A stretch of 40,126 bases of DNA from Bacteroidaceae bacterium. GTDB lineage: Bacteria > Bacteroidota > Bacteroidia > Bacteroidales > Barnesiellaceae_A. Each line of letters opens with the position of its first letter. Within the stretch, counting starts at the first letter, position 1. The stretch covers positions 1 through 40,126 of the forward strand of contig JAFXJY010000005.1 of NCBI GenBank assembly GCA_017531985.1. The letters are read 5' to 3'. The notes under the pieces were generated by a model, which saw only the letters and a list, made by a program, of their open reading frames with translations, was not told the origin of the DNA and did no database searches. Shown here piece by piece: positions 39,999-40,126 of this stretch. Made by a program: the position numbers and the translations under genes.

Positions 39999-40126
39999 AT
40001 GGAACTGACTATGAGCCGGGATGAGCTGGTAAGGGGCTTCGAGCTACTTAACTCCATTGAACAACAAGTGATGATTTTGTATTTGCGTGGTTATCGCATC
40101 GACGAGATTGCTTCGCAAGTCGACCG
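39999..40126 (+). CDS. Start of a helix-turn-helix-like protein (3' partial)
   Basis: From ATG at 39999 the frame stays open to the window edge (42 codons). The peptide ELLNSIEQQVMILYLRGYRI then DEIASQVDR looks like the sigma-70 region 4 or LuxR-type helix-turn-helix, where an L..L..Q.V..L...G....EIA pattern is common. ATG at 40011 is an alternative start. Too little is present to name a family; a transcription regulator or small sigma-like protein is the best guess, and a recombinase or phage-type HTH cannot be excluded. Confidence 0.5.
   Translation, partial: MELTMSRDELVRGFELLNSIEQQVMILYLRGYRIDEIASQVD

Overview
The window looks like chromosomal DNA from a member of the order Bacteroidales (phylum Bacteroidota). 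The evidence is the gene families (DUF6562/fimbrillin-type surface protein, DUF3078, DUF4105, Wzi-like capsule protein, DUF4847-like lipocalin lipoprotein, a PafA-fold protein), the conserved orders purH-mreBCD-mrdA-rodA and pyrG-yidC, and repeated promoters of the Bacteroidota type (TTG, about 20 bases, TAnnTTTG). Shine-Dalgarno sequences are mostly weak or absent. I cannot assign a genus with confidence. No insertion sequence, prophage, CRISPR array, rRNA or tRNA was recognised.

Layout. 1-5.5 kb (+): surface-protein region with the 3' part of a DUF6562-like protein carrying two 199-residue beta-helix repeats, then two adjacent paralogues with GLUG-like N-terminal repeats and a DUF6383/T9SS-like C-terminal tail. 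5.6-6.1 kb (-): small heat-shock protein. 6.4-8.4 kb (+): single-chain 5'-nucleotidase lipoprotein and a HIT protein. 8.6-9.8 kb (+): two paralogous small outer-membrane beta-barrels. 9.9-17.3 kb (-): purH, mreB, mreC, mreD, mrdA, rodA, a purine gene followed by the elongasome, expressed from one clear promoter and mostly with overlapping genes. 17.46-17.67 kb (+): a promoter and an intrinsic terminator bracket about 170 nt with no convincing ORF, a candidate small RNA. 17.8-18.7 kb (+): a divergent 6-phosphogluconolactonase-like protein lacking the active-site motif. 19.0-21.4 kb (+): a tight three-gene envelope operon (SmpA-like membrane protein, Wzi-like barrel, lipocalin-like lipoprotein). 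21.7-23.5 kb (-): DUF3078 outer-membrane protein coupled to a lipoprotein. 23.7-24.0 kb (+): apparent remains of a small exported-protein gene behind an intact promoter. 24.0-27.6 kb (+): pyrG-yidC. 27.9-30.7 kb (+): DUF4105 membrane protein coupled to a PafA-fold protein that has lost its metal ligands. 30.8-34.1 kb (+): secA. 34.2-35.4 kb (-): pfs and luxS, methyl-cycle detoxification and AI-2 synthesis. 35.6-39.4 kb (-): dnaE. 40.0 kb to the end (+): start of a gene encoding a helix-turn-helix-like protein.

Most of the window is housekeeping: cell-shape synthesis, protein export and insertion, nucleotide synthesis and replication, with envelope accessory genes between. The most notable items are the candidate small RNA at 17.5 kb, the two apparent pseudoenzymes (17.8 and 29.1 kb), the decaying gene at 23.7 kb and the large non-terminator hairpin between mreB and mreC.
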